Shown: positions 17,538 through 27,864 of the stretch, piece after piece
How the letters are laid out: each line of letters starts with the position of its first letter
Numbering within the stretch: the first letter of the stretch is position 1
DNA from: Planctomycetota bacterium
Lineage (GTDB): Bacteria > Planctomycetota > Planctomycetia > Pirellulales > Pirellulaceae
Direction: 5' to 3'
NCBI GenBank assembly: GCA_014238905.1
Contig: JABAAE010000006.1
Location: 124,001-188,000, forward strand
DNA: 64,000 nt
Program-made: the position numbers and the translations under genes
The notes under the pieces: model-generated
The model's input: the letters and a program-made list of their open reading frames with translations, nothing else
Database searches by the model: none
Told to the model about the DNA's origin: nothing

Positions 17538-17743
17538 CGAATGATTTAACCAAATAGTGTGAATTCAAAGAGCCAGCGTGAATTAATTCTCACTGAATTG
17601 AAATTACGCGGCGTTGGGGGACGGGGTTCAAGGCGGTTCACGCAAATCAACAACGCTTTGTTATTATCAATGAATAACCCGGTTTACGGGAGCCCCTTTT
17701 GGGACTTCAATATGGCTTGCAAACTACCCTGAAGGCCTATCCT

Positions 17744-18640
17744 ATGACGTACGATCTCGAAACCGCTGAATCAGCAATAACCCTTATTGACCTCGCCCAC
17801 CGTGAAGATCTCTCCCAGGGTGTTGATCTTTCCTCGGAGATAATGATCGACCCAGAGGCCACGGGATCGGCCCAGATTGTTGCCCGGGAAACTGGAATCG
17901 CCTGCGGTCTATGCCTGATAACGCCAATTCTCGATAGATTCAATGCAAATGTCGAAGTCGAATTCCAGCTCAGCGACGGCGACAAAGTGGAAAAGGACCA
18001 GACTGTCGTTGAATTCCGTGGAAATGCACAAGACATTCTGAGAGCTGAACGCACGGTCCTGAACTTCATCGGCCGACTCTCAGGCATCGCCACTTTAACT
18101 AATAATTTCATGGCGGAGATCCAGGGAACAGGTGCTAAAGTTTTCGACACCCGAAAAACAACACCAGGATGGCGGCGTCTCGAAAAATATGCAGTGCGAT
18201 GCGGTGGAGGAGAGAACCACCGTATGGGTCTCTACGATGCGATCCTGATAAAGGATAATCATCTTTGCATATCGAAAGAAAAAATTCCGGACTGGTCAGG
18301 CATCGTCCAGCTGGCTTTTAAAAATGCAAAAAATCGGTGGCCGGAAATCATCATTCAAATCGAAGTTGATACACTTTCTCAATTGGAAACAATTCTGCCC
18401 TTAGAGCCAAACATAGTCCTATTGGACAACATGTCCCTGCATGATCTTAGAACTGCAGTCGACATGAGGGCAAATCTCCCCGTGCTATTGGAGGCGTCCG
18501 GAGGTGTCAACCTGAAATCAATTCGGGAAATCGCCGAGACTGGAGTAGAAAGAATTAGCGTTGGCGCCCTGACCCATTCTGCCATCAATTTTGATTGGGG
18601 AATGGACTGGCAGTCATTTGATCGTCTGCTAACGAATTAA
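17744..18640 (+). CDS. nadC: Nicotinate-nucleotide pyrophosphorylase (carboxylating)
   Basis: This enzyme makes nicotinate mononucleotide from quinolinate and PRPP in de novo NAD synthesis. From the ATG at 17744 it has 298 residues, a normal length; a GAAGG site precedes this ATG, while an upstream TTG frame lacks one. Conserved blocks are AERTVLNFIGRLSGIAT, DTRKTTPGWRRLEKYAVRCGGGENHRMGL-type sequence, IKDNH, EVD, LLDNM and EASGGV. The genes before and after lie on the opposite strand, so it is transcribed alone. Confidence 0.97.
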   Translation: MTYDLETAESAITLIDLAHREDLSQGVDLSSEIMIDPEATGSAQIVARETGIACGLCLITPILDRFNANVEVEFQLSDGDKVEKDQTVVEFRGNAQDILRAERTVLNFIGRLSGIATLTNNFMAEIQGTGAKVFDTRKTTPGWRRLEKYAVRCGGGENHRMGLYDAILIKDNHLCISKEKIPDWSGIVQLAFKNAKNRWPEIIIQIEVDTLSQLETILPLEPNIVLLDNMSLHDLRTAVDMRANLPVLLEASGGVNLKSIREIAETGVERISVGALTHSAINFDWGMDWQSFDRLLTN

Positions 18641-18670
18641 TTTAAACTGTCAGCACGCGAAGACGATTAC

Positions 18671-18701
18671 AAAAAAAAGAGCTGCCCAAAGACAGCTCTT
18701 T
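18671..18701 (-). terminator. Intrinsic terminator for the metzincin gene (possibly bidirectional)
   Basis: On the minus strand a stem AAAGAGCTG/CAGCTCTTT (9 bp, 8-nt loop) is followed by a run of T residues. It lies between the convergent ends of nadC and the metalloprotease gene. On the plus strand the tail is only a short T stretch, so termination there would be weaker. Confidence 0.75.
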
Positions 18702-18763
18702 ACTTAATACAATAATTCTAAGAACAGAATCTGTTCGTCGGGCAAACGCCCTTCCTGATCCGA

Positions 18764-21670
18764 CTATCGTTCATTCCTCTCTTCAAACTGACCAAAAATC
18801 AAGGACTGAATGTTGGATCCTCCCGCTGGCGCGTTGACGATGTAATCCGCATCGAGAACTTTCTCGATGCGTTTCTTGGCATCAAGAAGATGCCCTTTCG
18901 TGTAAGCATCCAGGCGATCTTCTCCCCGAACAATTGCAGTGTCGATTCTCTCTTTCAAGCCCATCAATGTGGTCATCGATAGGTTGGAAATGGGTTTGGA
19001 AGCAGCAGCAGAACTTTTCGAAAGCATCAATCCTATCAAACGCTCCAGATGCTCACGCTGAAGATTCCGTCGCAAGCTGGAAATCATCGGTTTCCGATCC
19101 GAGTATTCTCCAACCGGGGCGTTGTCCAGCTCAGACCAGATGGATTTGGTTAACTTGTCCATCATTTCTGGAAGTGTCAAAGCGTCCTGATCTGCAGGAA
19201 TTCGGAATTCGTTGTCGTAAACGTTTCGAAGTGTCGTCGGATTCATTAGCTGTGTCAACGTTGAGGCCTGAATCCCCATGATGCGATCGTGGATAGGCCA
19301 CGTCGGTGAAGACGACGTTCGCGAACGACCGCTGCTTCGCCAATGGCTGGCCGACATGAATCGCAATAAATCTGGTGTCAATCCGTATCCGGCATCGTTG
19401 AACGTCGATTCAATGATAAAATCAAGCGCCGCTCTTTGTTGCTTCACCGGAACCACCTCGATCGGAGCTTTATCTTTGATGTCTCCCTTTTTATGGCGGG
19501 AAATGAACGCTCCACCCACCCAGCGAGACATCATGCTGGTTGATCGCGTTTGCATGCTAAGCGTCATTTCGTATCCGGTACGGGCTTTGGACCACGCATC
19601 GCCATCCTTAACAAATGACTTCAAGATCCTTTCCCGATGATATTTTGCAAGACGCATCTGGCTCTTGGCAAAATCAAGTGGGTCTTTGGAGAAGTCATAA
19701 CGCTGGGCAAGGGGATCTGGTCCAGACGTATCCTCATCAGTACCGTAAGTCAGCATCGGATCTTTAACGCGAGCTAAAATCGGCTTCAAATCCGAAGCAA
19801 AGGAATAACCATATTCAATTGCCCACATATCATATGGACCAACGCCAATCATTCCATAATCGCCCTGCTTACCATCTTTCTTGGTATTGAAATTGGTCGG
19901 CAGGTAATCCATAACACTGCCGGCAAGCGCCTTTTTCCCCTTCAAATTCTCACTATTAATTTCATCCAGAGAATAAATACTGGAAGCTCGGAAATTATGG
20001 CGAAGTCCTAAAGTGTGTCCCACTTCGTGACAAACCAAGTCCGCTAACAGGGGTCCAATGAAGGACTCCGGAATGCCATCGAGAATCTGTTCTTTAGGTT
20101 TATCATCTTTCTTCTCATCATCTTTCTTCTCATCATCTTTCTTCTCATCATCGAAATACCCGTTGGCAAGCATCATTCTCATGATTCCAACATCAAAAGC
20201 ACGTCGATCGGCAGCTTGGCAATAACCATTCACTTGACTGGTTCTTCCGTAAAGCCCATCAAAGACATCATCTCCAATGGCCTTTGTCTTAAAGTTGGAG
20301 GATGGATGACCAGACCTAGGCAATCGTGCCTGTGCCTGAATCGCGCGAATGATTGTGGGTCGATCCGCAGGATCCGCAAGGCGAACGCGTGGATCCCATT
20401 CAGGATGTTCCGCCAGCCAAGCAAATGTTTCCGGGGAGAAACCTTCCGACATCAACCGCGGCATTTCCTCATTAAATTGCCTTTCAAAGACTCGAATCCA
20501 ACCGTCCGTCAAGACGATATCTGCATCAAGTATTTGGCCCGTTTCAGGATGAACCCGACTCGGCCCAATGGCCGTGCTAACGTTGTTGTTAAGCCATCGA
20601 ACAAAGTTGTATCGCACATCTTCAGGTGCCAAATCCATGTACGCGCCAGTAGCTGAATCCTGCTGGTGTACGATGATCGCATCCGAAATACCAACCTTTT
20701 CGAACGCCTTATTCCAGTACTCGATACCGCGTTGGACCCAACGCCGGTACCGCACGGGAGTAGTGTGCTCTATATAAAAATGAATTGGCTTCTTGGGAGG
20801 AGAAATTGACAACTTAGGATCTCTCTTCTCGAGATGCCACCGATTGATGAATCGGACGTTGACATCGTCGGCATCGTATTTCCCGTAGTCGCTATACGAT
20901 GTAGTGAAATAGCCAATTCGTTGATCCGCTAGTCGAGGTTTGTAGGTCGGATCCTTTGTCAGTTTACTGATGGAATAATGAAGCGTTTTCAGTGTGCCAT
21001 CAGACATCGGAGCTTCGAAAGCAATTTCAGTATTACCAGGAAATGTCTTCGCCATCGAGATACGAGCCAGGTGAGGCTTGGTAATCCGAATTCCGCCGGA
21101 CATGAAACCACCACCACCAAAAAACAACGAAGCCTGTTTTACCAATAGTTCATCGAAATCAATTACCGGCCCGCCCCGAGGATTCATCGCCACAATTGGA
21201 ACATCGGTCAAAACCTTGTCAGTAAATAGACGTTTGATGCTTCGTCTTGCTTCGTCTTCTCCTGTGGTCCGAATCTCCTGATTAGGTGCGATGATGGCCA
21301 ATCGCTTGCCATAGATGCGGTACTTTACAAAAAAATCATTCTGCTGAAGACCTGCGAACGACTCGCCGCCGGAAACAGTCAAAGCAATAAAATGCCGTTC
21401 GGGGCTGTTGGGGATGATGGCAGTTTTTGGTAATTCTGCGTACATCTGCCCGTCTTTATCGCGTCGCCAAAGTCGTAAGAATGGCTTGGTCCCGTCAGAA
21501 ACTGGAACCTCCTTGTAACCCTCTACGACTTTATCCAAAGGAGGATAGTCAGGTTTGGGCATCGCTTTCGCCGCAGGGGACGTTGCCGGCGATTGAGCTT
21601 GCGCCAAATTGAACACTGGAATGGCCAGACCGAAGGCGACCATCACCAGGAAACGATTTTTCATCTGCAT
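18764..21670 (-). CDS. Large exported zinc-dependent metalloprotease (metzincin, DUF5117/DUF5118 type)
   Basis: This secreted or periplasmic protein of 968 residues begins with a signal peptide (FLVMVAFGLAIPVFNLAQA). The zinc site HEVGHTLGLRH, an extended HExxHxxGxxH metzincin motif followed by NF, lies in the middle of the protein. Such proteins are widespread in Planctomycetota and Bacteroidota; substrates are unknown. Just upstream of the zinc motif is a lysine/aspartate insertion built from three near-identical DDEKK units (20102-20146), a likely replication-slippage expansion. The gene is followed by an intrinsic terminator on its own strand. Confidence 0.88.
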   Translation of the reverse strand: MQMKNRFLVMVAFGLAIPVFNLAQAQSPATSPAAKAMPKPDYPPLDKVVEGYKEVPVSDGTKPFLRLWRRDKDGQMYAELPKTAIIPNSPERHFIALTVSGGESFAGLQQNDFFVKYRIYGKRLAIIAPNQEIRTTGEDEARRSIKRLFTDKVLTDVPIVAMNPRGGPVIDFDELLVKQASLFFGGGGFMSGGIRITKPHLARISMAKTFPGNTEIAFEAPMSDGTLKTLHYSISKLTKDPTYKPRLADQRIGYFTTSYSDYGKYDADDVNVRFINRWHLEKRDPKLSISPPKKPIHFYIEHTTPVRYRRWVQRGIEYWNKAFEKVGISDAIIVHQQDSATGAYMDLAPEDVRYNFVRWLNNNVSTAIGPSRVHPETGQILDADIVLTDGWIRVFERQFNEEMPRLMSEGFSPETFAWLAEHPEWDPRVRLADPADRPTIIRAIQAQARLPRSGHPSSNFKTKAIGDDVFDGLYGRTSQVNGYCQAADRRAFDVGIMRMMLANGYFDDEKKDDEKKDDEKKDDKPKEQILDGIPESFIGPLLADLVCHEVGHTLGLRHNFRASSIYSLDEINSENLKGKKALAGSVMDYLPTNFNTKKDGKQGDYGMIGVGPYDMWAIEYGYSFASDLKPILARVKDPMLTYGTDEDTSGPDPLAQRYDFSKDPLDFAKSQMRLAKYHRERILKSFVKDGDAWSKARTGYEMTLSMQTRSTSMMSRWVGGAFISRHKKGDIKDKAPIEVVPVKQQRAALDFIIESTFNDAGYGLTPDLLRFMSASHWRSSGRSRTSSSPTWPIHDRIMGIQASTLTQLMNPTTLRNVYDNEFRIPADQDALTLPEMMDKLTKSIWSELDNAPVGEYSDRKPMISSLRRNLQREHLERLIGLMLSKSSAAASKPISNLSMTTLMGLKERIDTAIVRGEDRLDAYTKGHLLDAKKRIEKVLDADYIVNAPAGGSNIQSLIFGQFEERNER
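20102..20146 (-). repeat. Three in-frame 15-bp repeats inside the metzincin gene
   Basis: The plus-strand unit ATCATCTTTCTTCTC occurs three times in tandem, followed by a partial copy. It encodes the charged DDEKK repeats. Because 15 is a multiple of three, copy number can vary without breaking the frame. Confidence 0.9.
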
Positions 21671-21947
21671 TTGCTATTCCTTTGATGACAACAGAAAAAT
21701 GTTCTAAAAGATATTTTTGAAAGAATGTAAATTATAGGTAACTTCTACCGGTTAGGTTGTTAAAAAAATCCCTCAAAACCCAAGCCCCCTACTTCGGGTA
21801 GGCAGTAGGACGCGAAAAAAAGACAATTTCTCCCATAAATGTTGATTTTCGCGAGGTTTTAAACCATCGCCCATTTATTCGACCTAATTCTTCCATTAGA
21901 TTCGCTGGGTCTGACGCCCGCTTATTCTAGGTTTTTGTGATCTGGTT

Positions 21948-22376
21948 ATGGTTTTTCAAAAAAAACTCCTTCTGAAAACAACCCAAAACGGCGACATGTG
22001 CGATATCACTGCCAAGGTCGCCCAGATTGTTACCGAGAGTGGAATCGATACCGGTATTGTGAACGTGTTCAATGTTGGTAGCACAGCAGCCATCGGCGCC
22101 ATCGAGTTCGAACCGGGACTGGTTCACGATCTTCCCGCAACCATGAATGAGTTGATACCAGCAAAAGAGGATTACGAACATCAGCAACGTTGGAATGATG
22201 GAAATGGCCATTCTCATTTGCAATCAACGCTGATGGGACCTGATTTCTCCGCTCCTATAGCCGAGGGAAAACTGGCACTGGGGACCTGGCAGCAGATCTG
22301 CCATCTCGAATGCGATGTGAAACCAAGAATTCGGGAAATCATCGTAACAGTTTACGGTCACAAGAGTCAGGAATAA
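21948..22376 (+). CDS. YjbQ family (UPF0047) protein
   Basis: A small cytosolic protein of 142 residues, the family length. Family blocks include GIVNVFNVGSTAAIGAIEFEPG-type sequence, the histidine/aspartate-rich EHQQRWNDGNGHSHLQSTLMG, and the C-terminal LGTWQQICHLECD. E. coli YjbQ shows weak thiamine-phosphate synthase activity in vitro, but its real role is not settled. The start is ATG with no strong ribosome site. It stands alone downstream of an AT-rich 277-base intergenic region with a small UUCG-type hairpin. Confidence 0.88.
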   Translation: MVFQKKLLLKTTQNGDMCDITAKVAQIVTESGIDTGIVNVFNVGSTAAIGAIEFEPGLVHDLPATMNELIPAKEDYEHQQRWNDGNGHSHLQSTLMGPDFSAPIAEGKLALGTWQQICHLECDVKPRIREIIVTVYGHKSQE

Positions 22377-22646
22377 GTGATTGGTGGGAATTCCCAAGTC
22401 GCTCTTATTGAAATCCAATCTTCAATTTGTTCGCCGTTTGCTTTGATAGAGAACAGGCTGAATTCAATTCCAATCCTGAGAAAAAGCTTTCATCCAACTC
22501 CCTATCCTCAAAGTTTCTCCAAACAGAAAAACAGTTACCGCGGCAAGGCGAACCGTATTTCAATTCCAAAATCAAGAGTCAACAAACTATCAAATCCCGA
22601 TAGACATTGATGAATGCACTCTTTTGTCTTTAGGGGAATTGATTCG

Positions 22647-23591
22647 ATGCGATATCGTAGTTTGGGACTCTGTCTGATCACCCTTTTATTTGCCACCATT
22701 GCATTGCCAGCGTTCGGCCAAAACATTGTTATTCCGGGCACCGGTCAGAAGGTTGATAAAGTCGGCGATACTTTCGAAGACGATACATGGACGTATCAAT
22801 TCGCAGCCCCCAAAAGCAGCGAAAACATTGACAAAAAGAAACGGGGCCCTTTTGGCCGTTCCTCCAACAACCGTTGGTACGAAGGGGTCAAACGGGGTGA
22901 CCCAGATATCGTAAAAATCGTGAAGACGCCCGAGGGAGGCTTACCAGACAGTCATAATTCCCTCTTGCTCAAATCTCTGCGAACGGGGATTCCCGGTAGA
23001 AACACCTATAAGCTGCAGCAGGATGATTTCATCTGCAATATTCATGACAAAATTGGTCGGACCAGTATCAGCCAAGAGCCTAACTGTGTCGTCAGGGTAT
23101 TCCTGCCGCCGGTCGATCAATGGGAAGACCGTACCGGTCCTCATTTTGCTTTTCGAATCGCCTTGGAAACGACAGCCAAAAAATCAAAGTCGAAGTTTTT
23201 CCAAATTGGAGCGGCAAAAGAAACCGAAATCTACTGGCCAGGGATGTTTATCGAATTTGAAAGCAAGCATGAAGCGAATCGGAAACATGATTACGCCTGG
23301 ATTCGCCTCAGAAGCGATCAACGTGGCAGTGATTTCAAAGGCCTGCAAATTACCAGTACCGGTTGGTGGACCTTGGGCATGTCCGTTTCCAAGGACGGTC
23401 GTGTTCACTACTTCGCCCGACCTGGGGTTGAAAACCTGACGATCAATGACCATATCGCGTCCCAAATGCCGTATGGATATCGAGCGGAGCGATTTCGCAC
23501 CTTCTTTTTCAACATCTGCAACGATGACGATGGGAAAACGTGGTCTACAGACTGGATCATCGATGATCCAGCCTTTTACACGACAAAATAG
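22647..23591 (+). CDS. Secreted protein of unknown function, planctomycete type
   Basis: From the ATG at 22647, supported by an AGGGG site and a signal peptide (SLGLCLITLLFATIALPAFGQ), the product has 314 residues. An upstream start at 22614 would add eleven residues before the signal. The mature part is beta-rich with many aromatic residues, such as GWWTLGMSVSKDGRVHYFARPG and a C-terminal DWIIDDPAFYT, which recalls the concanavalin-like or glucanase-like sandwich fold. I cannot name a family or identify catalytic residues. Confidence 0.7.
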   Translation: MRYRSLGLCLITLLFATIALPAFGQNIVIPGTGQKVDKVGDTFEDDTWTYQFAAPKSSENIDKKKRGPFGRSSNNRWYEGVKRGDPDIVKIVKTPEGGLPDSHNSLLLKSLRTGIPGRNTYKLQQDDFICNIHDKIGRTSISQEPNCVVRVFLPPVDQWEDRTGPHFAFRIALETTAKKSKSKFFQIGAAKETEIYWPGMFIEFESKHEANRKHDYAWIRLRSDQRGSDFKGLQITSTGWWTLGMSVSKDGRVHYFARPGVENLTINDHIASQMPYGYRAERFRTFFFNICNDDDGKTWSTDWIIDDPAFYTTK

Positions 23592-23748
23592 TCTTACCAC
23601 CGTTGCAATCCGCACGCCATCGATGGAATCAAAGCGTTTTTTTCGTGCTTTTCCGAAGTGATTATTCGGCAGTTCTTTGCAGGCTGACCTAAGTTTTTGA
23701 GTGAATTGGGCGGTGGTCCACCGCTTCTATTGAAGACACTCTGCTTCC

Positions 23749-25236
23749 ATGCAAGATGCCAAAATGACAATGAACCCGTCCGGCTCTCGGCCGATTAATG
23801 TTTTAGAATCCCTAAAATCAACTGATTCAGACGCTGAAATTCAGAACTTGCTTAATCGGATCAATGAATTGGGTGAAGGCCTGACAGCTGAAAAACAGAA
23901 TCCGGCTGCCGTTCAACCACCAACGTCAACACCGTCCGCCGTTAGCGAACCCACAACCGATCCAATGTCCAAGGGAAACACGGCGTTTTTCCCGAAGGCT
24001 CCAAGGACATTTCACGAAGCCGCGGTAAATGATTCTCAAATTGAAGGAATGGTTCTCAAGTTCCTTCTTTCAGCAGGAGACCAAAGCGGTCGAAAAATCT
24101 CGGAACAACTAAAGCTGCCTTTCCTCTTGATGGAGCCGTTCCTAGCCCAACTCAAATCTGAGCAACTGATCGGATTTGTTGGCCAGGCAACGATGAACGA
24201 CTACGTTTGTCGATTAACCGATAGCGGCCGTGAAAGAGCGCGCCGGTACGCGAATACCTGTTCATACTACGGTGCTACACCGGTATCGATTCAGGATTAC
24301 GTAAAGTCGATCAAGGCTCAATCCATCGAAGGACAATTCCCCACCCGCATCGAACTGCAAAAAGCCTTTTCGGATTTGTTGATCTCGCCCGCAATGCTCG
24401 AAAAACTTGGACCTGCAATCAGTTCCGGTAGGGGCATGTTCCTTTACGGCTTTCCGGGAAATGGAAAAACAAGTATCGCCGAACGCGTTACCAGATCCTT
24501 CGGAAAATATATATGGATTCCCCGTTCGGTATGTGTCGCCGGGGAAATCATTCGGGTTTTTGATCCCATGAATCACGTAGAAGCACCCCTGGAAAAAAGC
24601 GGTTTGATAAACAAACATGATGCCGACGAAAGATGGGTTCGCATCGAACGTCCTACCATTGTTGTTGGTGGTGAACTAAAGATGTCGCATCTGGAAATCT
24701 CATTCAACGAAGAGAATGGGATTAGTGAAGCGCCTGTGCAATTGAAAAGCAATTGTGGTGTTTTGGTTATTGATGACTTTGGCCGTCAAGGCGTCAGTGT
24801 TGACGAATTGCTGAATCGATGGATTGTCCCACTTGAGAAGAGGTATGATCATTTGAATCTCAGCAGCGGTCAGAAAATCCAAGTCCCATTCGATCAACTG
24901 GTTATTTTTTCCACTAATCTTGAGCCAAGCGAACTGGTCGACGATGCCTTCCTGAGAAGAATTCCATACAAGATCGAAGTGCCGAATCCAAGCCGGGAAG
25001 ATTTTCTGAAACTGTTCAAAATCGTATCTAATGCGATGAAGATTAAGTATGACGCCTCGGCGGTCGAGTACCTGATTTCAAAGCATTATGATTCGCAGGA
25101 AAGACCATTTCGAAACTGCCATCCACGCGATCTATTACTGCAAATCCGCAACTATTGTCGTTACAATGAAAAGCCGGTTCAAATGACTCGCGAATGCCTT
25201 GATTTTGCTGCCGACAATTACTTTTCGGTTATGTAA
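23749..25236 (+). CDS. AAA ATPase with N-terminal winged-helix region
   Basis: A 495-residue cytosolic ATPase. Residues 1-85 are low-complexity and Pro/Ser/Thr-rich. Residues about 90-165 resemble a winged helix ([27 protein letters not shown], then [13 protein letters not shown]). The AAA core has Walker [10 protein letters not shown] from G234 with K240, Walker B VLVIDDFG with D342-D343, the sensor-like FSTNLEP and an arginine-finger-like [11 protein letters not shown]. Proteins of this layout recur in planctomycetes, sometimes near pilus or secretion genes, but no such partner is adjacent. The function is unknown. Confidence 0.75.
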   Translation: MQDAKMTMNPSGSRPINVLESLKSTDSDAEIQNLLNRINELGEGLTAEKQNPAAVQPPTSTPSAVSEPTTDPMSKGNTAFFPKAPRTFHEAAVNDSQIEGMVLKFLLSAGDQSGRKISEQLKLPFLLMEPFLAQLKSEQLIGFVGQATMNDYVCRLTDSGRERARRYANTCSYYGATPVSIQDYVKSIKAQSIEGQFPTRIELQKAFSDLLISPAMLEKLGPAISSGRGMFLYGFPGNGKTSIAERVTRSFGKYIWIPRSVCVAGEIIRVFDPMNHVEAPLEKSGLINKHDADERWVRIERPTIVVGGELKMSHLEISFNEENGISEAPVQLKSNCGVLVIDDFGRQGVSVDELLNRWIVPLEKRYDHLNLSSGQKIQVPFDQLVIFSTNLEPSELVDDAFLRRIPYKIEVPNPSREDFLKLFKIVSNAMKIKYDASAVEYLISKHYDSQERPFRNCHPRDLLLQIRNYCRYNEKPVQMTRECLDFAADNYFSVM

Positions 25237-25250
25237 AACCAAATCAGTGA

Positions 25251-25286
25251 ATGGCTGTATCTTGAAAAATGGCTGTATCTTGAAAA
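25251..25286 (+). repeat. Tandem duplication, 18 bp x 2
   Basis: ATGGCTGTATCTTGAAAA occurs twice without a spacer, just after the stop of the AAA ATPase gene. Each copy contains a tiny ATG...TGA frame (MAVS). It looks like a slippage product. Confidence 0.9.
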
Positions 25287-25365
25287 CAAGCCATGAAGAA
25301 GAAAAAGCCAGATAGAAATCAAACCGGCTCACAACAACCGGCACGACTTTTTCTAAATAATAGAA

Positions 25366-25959
25366 TCATTGGCGTTTGATAATCTGCTCGCGTGTGCCAG
25401 CCTGATAAACAGGAATGAGAGCCCCGCTTTGAAAATTACCCGCCTTCGCGAGTTGCGGATTCCACTGAAATCCAAAGCCGGCAACACGACCGTTTTCACC
25501 GTTGGCAATGTAACAAATCAAGGGCACCGTTCGGATCGCTCCGCTAGCACCAGACTTGACATTAAAATTGCCAACAGTCATTACCAAATCCGGGTTGGCA
25601 CCTTTTTCCAAACCAACGGCTGTTGCCACATTGACACTCCACTCACCTAGAAATCTCTGATTAGTTCCTGGTAACCAAGCGAACAGATTCCCCGATTCAA
25701 AATCAAGCGCAAATACAATATCGATGTTTCCATCAATGGATGCGGTAGCCATCGAGATTTTGTTTCCAGAGGCGGCAGTCTCTGCCTTTAGAAGAATCTC
25801 TTTCAATGGCGTGCTTGGCCCCTTCAAATCTGTTTCCGCAGTGCTAACCGTTGATGCCAAGTCTTCCTCAGACGACCGGTTACCCACCAGAAACCCGCAA
25901 GTGAGAGAGGAGGCCACCAAAAAACAGACGACAACGATTGAAAAGCAAGAGTTTCTCAT
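25366..25959 (-). CDS. Exported hypothetical protein
   Basis: A 197-residue protein beginning with a strong signal sequence (IVVVCFLVASSLTCGFLVG), possibly a membrane anchor. The mature part has repeated beta-strand-like segments (IDIVFALDFESGNLFAWLPG, PDLVMTVGNFNV, VPLICYIANGENGRVAGFGF). I recognise no family. It is convergent with the AAA gene and divergent from the ThuA gene. Confidence 0.65.
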   Translation of the reverse strand: MRNSCFSIVVVCFLVASSLTCGFLVGNRSSEEDLASTVSTAETDLKGPSTPLKEILLKAETAASGNKISMATASIDGNIDIVFALDFESGNLFAWLPGTNQRFLGEWSVNVATAVGLEKGANPDLVMTVGNFNVKSGASGAIRTVPLICYIANGENGRVAGFGFQWNPQLAKAGNFQSGALIPVYQAGTREQIIKRQ

Positions 25960-26335
25960 GGGTGTAAGGACCTTCTTCTTCGTTTGGGACGCCGATTTAT
26001 ATCAAGTGATGGCCATGCACATTCTACGCCCTATTTTCATTCGAGGCAACAGAAACGTTGTCGATGAAAAACAACAAATCTTAAACCGGCCCTACCCTCA
26101 AAAGAGAGGATCAACGAACTGATAAGACAGTCCGTTTCCAACTGTTTTTTCTCACATCCCTAACGCAACATGTTAAGATAGGACGTTTTATTTCAAGATT
26201 TCCAATTTTCACGTTTCCCGATTCAGATTAGTCAATCCATTTTTCCCAATCGGATTGCGGTCTATCCTTTGCACGAAAACTTGGCCACGTGGCCCACTAC
26301 TTCCGTTATTAAATCACCACCCATTTGGAGCAAAT
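25960..26335. other. Divergent intergenic region
   Basis: It lies between the minus-strand exported protein and the plus-strand ThuA gene, so it should hold both promoters. A ThuA frame extends to 26255 without a signal peptide at its start; I place the gene start at 26336. No other gene or clear box was seen. Confidence 0.5.
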
Positions 26336-27223
26336 ATGAATTTCAAGTTATCACTTGTTTTTTCTGTGGTTGTCTCTCTGTCTGTCCTCACGTCCGCCTC
26401 GGAACCGAAATTGAAAGCCCTCATCGTCGATGGTCAAAACAACCATGGCAACTGGCCGCAGACAACGCAAATGATGAAAAAGTATTTGCAAGAGACTGAA
26501 TTGTTCAATGTTGACGTCGCCACCACAAAAGGAAGCGGCACCGACGAATCCTTCAAACCCGATTTCAAAAGCTACCAAGTGGTTGTCACCAATTACAACG
26601 GTGCGCCCTGGCCTGAACAAACCCAAAAGTCATTTGTCAGTTACCTGAAAAATGGGGGTGGACTTGTTGTCGTCCATGCAGCAAACAACTCGTTTGGTAA
26701 CTGGAAGGAATACAATGAAATCATTGGACTGGGGGGTTGGGGTGGACGAAATGAAAAAAGTGGCCCCTACGTCTATTACAACGACCAAGGAAAGGTGGTC
26801 CGGGACTCAAGCAAAGGGAGGGGTGGACACCATGGTCCCCAACATCCATTTGCGGTGGTCACCCGCGACGCCGAGCACCCCATCACAAAAGGCATGCCGA
26901 AATCATGGCTACATGAGAAAGACGAATTATACGATTATCTCAGAGGTCCGGCGAACAACATGAAAATACTTGCCACTGCGTACGCAAGTAAAGAGAAAGG
27001 TGGTTCGGGTCGTCACGAGCCAATGCTAATGACGATCACTTACGAAAAAGGTCGGATCTTTCACACGCCGATGGGACATGGCAACTATTCTCAAGAGTGC
27101 GTAGGTTTTATTGCCAGCCTGCAAAGAGGTGCCGAATGGGCATCCACCGGAAAAGTCACACAGAAAATCCCGACAGATTTCCCAACGCTGGACAAGGTAA
27201 GTAAACGCCTGTTCAAAAAATAA
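26336..27223 (+). CDS. Exported ThuA-domain protein (trehalose-utilization-like)
   Basis: A 295-residue protein with a class I glutamine-amidotransferase-like fold, starting with a signal peptide (LSLVFSVVVSLSVLTSASE). The ATG at 26336 has a TTGGAG site. ThuA blocks are KALIVDGQNNHGNWPQT, YQVVVTNYNGAPWP, GGGLVVVHAANNSFGNW and GRIFHTPMGHGNYSQECVGF. ThuA domains occur in sugar-utilization loci and are abundant in planctomycetes, frequently secreted; the reaction is not established. No catalytic Cys-His-Glu triad of a true amidotransferase is visible. Confidence 0.88.
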   Translation: MNFKLSLVFSVVVSLSVLTSASEPKLKALIVDGQNNHGNWPQTTQMMKKYLQETELFNVDVATTKGSGTDESFKPDFKSYQVVVTNYNGAPWPEQTQKSFVSYLKNGGGLVVVHAANNSFGNWKEYNEIIGLGGWGGRNEKSGPYVYYNDQGKVVRDSSKGRGGHHGPQHPFAVVTRDAEHPITKGMPKSWLHEKDELYDYLRGPANNMKILATAYASKEKGGSGRHEPMLMTITYEKGRIFHTPMGHGNYSQECVGFIASLQRGAEWASTGKVTQKIPTDFPTLDKVSKRLFKK

Positions 27224-27347
27224 CACGTTGGAGCCCGTTCCTAATTGCCTTCGTAATTCAAACCGTATCAACACGCAAACGCAATAGCTGGCGGTCAATT
27301 TTTTTGCCATCAGCAATCACGGAAAACTATCTTGACGGCTGAACTCC

Positions 27348-27376
27348 CGGGATGATTGGGGATCCTGATCATCCCG
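27348..27376. other. Inverted repeat between convergent genes
   Basis: CGGGATGAT (27348-27356) pairs perfectly with ATCATCCCG (27368-27376) around an 11-nt loop. There is no T-run on either side. Its position between two convergent genes suggests a transcript-end or boundary hairpin. Confidence 0.35.
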
Positions 27377-27414
27377 CTGGAGTTGATGACGAGTTCACCC
27401 ATCCAAACCAACCG

Positions 27415-27771
27415 TTAGCGAATTCGCTTGTCGTCCGCTCCGTTGCGGGGCATCAAACGGGACCGATGAACAATTTTCGCAAATCCTATTCCAGCAATTA
27501 GCATACCCGTCATGGCAAGCGAAAATGGCAAACGAGGACCATTTCCCCATTGACAACAAATCGTAACAACAAACAACCCCATGCCCATAAGGAGCAAGAT
27601 GAACCCGGACATTCGTTTTCGATTTGCGACGTTGCGTATCGCTTCATCCGCAATCTGATTCGCCCAAGTGGAATCCACGTTTCCGTCCACTAATTTCCGC
27701 ACAATCATACCGTGTGAGGCACCATTTTTGGCCATTCCAGCTGCCATTCGATACCATTGCTCATGCGCCAC
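27415..27771 (-). CDS. Small membrane protein of unknown function
   Basis: A 118-residue product. The N-terminal half is soluble (residues 1-50). Two hydrophobic helices follow (SGFILLLMGMGLFVVTICC and FSLAMTGMLIAGIGFAKIV) and then a basic tail. I recognise no family. It sits on the minus strand 93 bases downstream of the aldo/keto reductase gene and may be co-transcribed with it. Confidence 0.55.
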   Translation of the reverse strand: MAHEQWYRMAAGMAKNGASHGMIVRKLVDGNVDSTWANQIADEAIRNVANRKRMSGFILLLMGMGLFVVTICCQWGNGPRLPFSLAMTGMLIAGIGFAKIVHRSRLMPRNGADDKRIR

Positions 27772-27864
27772 AGATATTCCCTATGGGTTAGATTTTGGCA
27801 GCCTTGAGCCGCGAACCCGATAACATCCAACTTGAACGGCCCGGGCTCGGCCATCAACAAAGGA

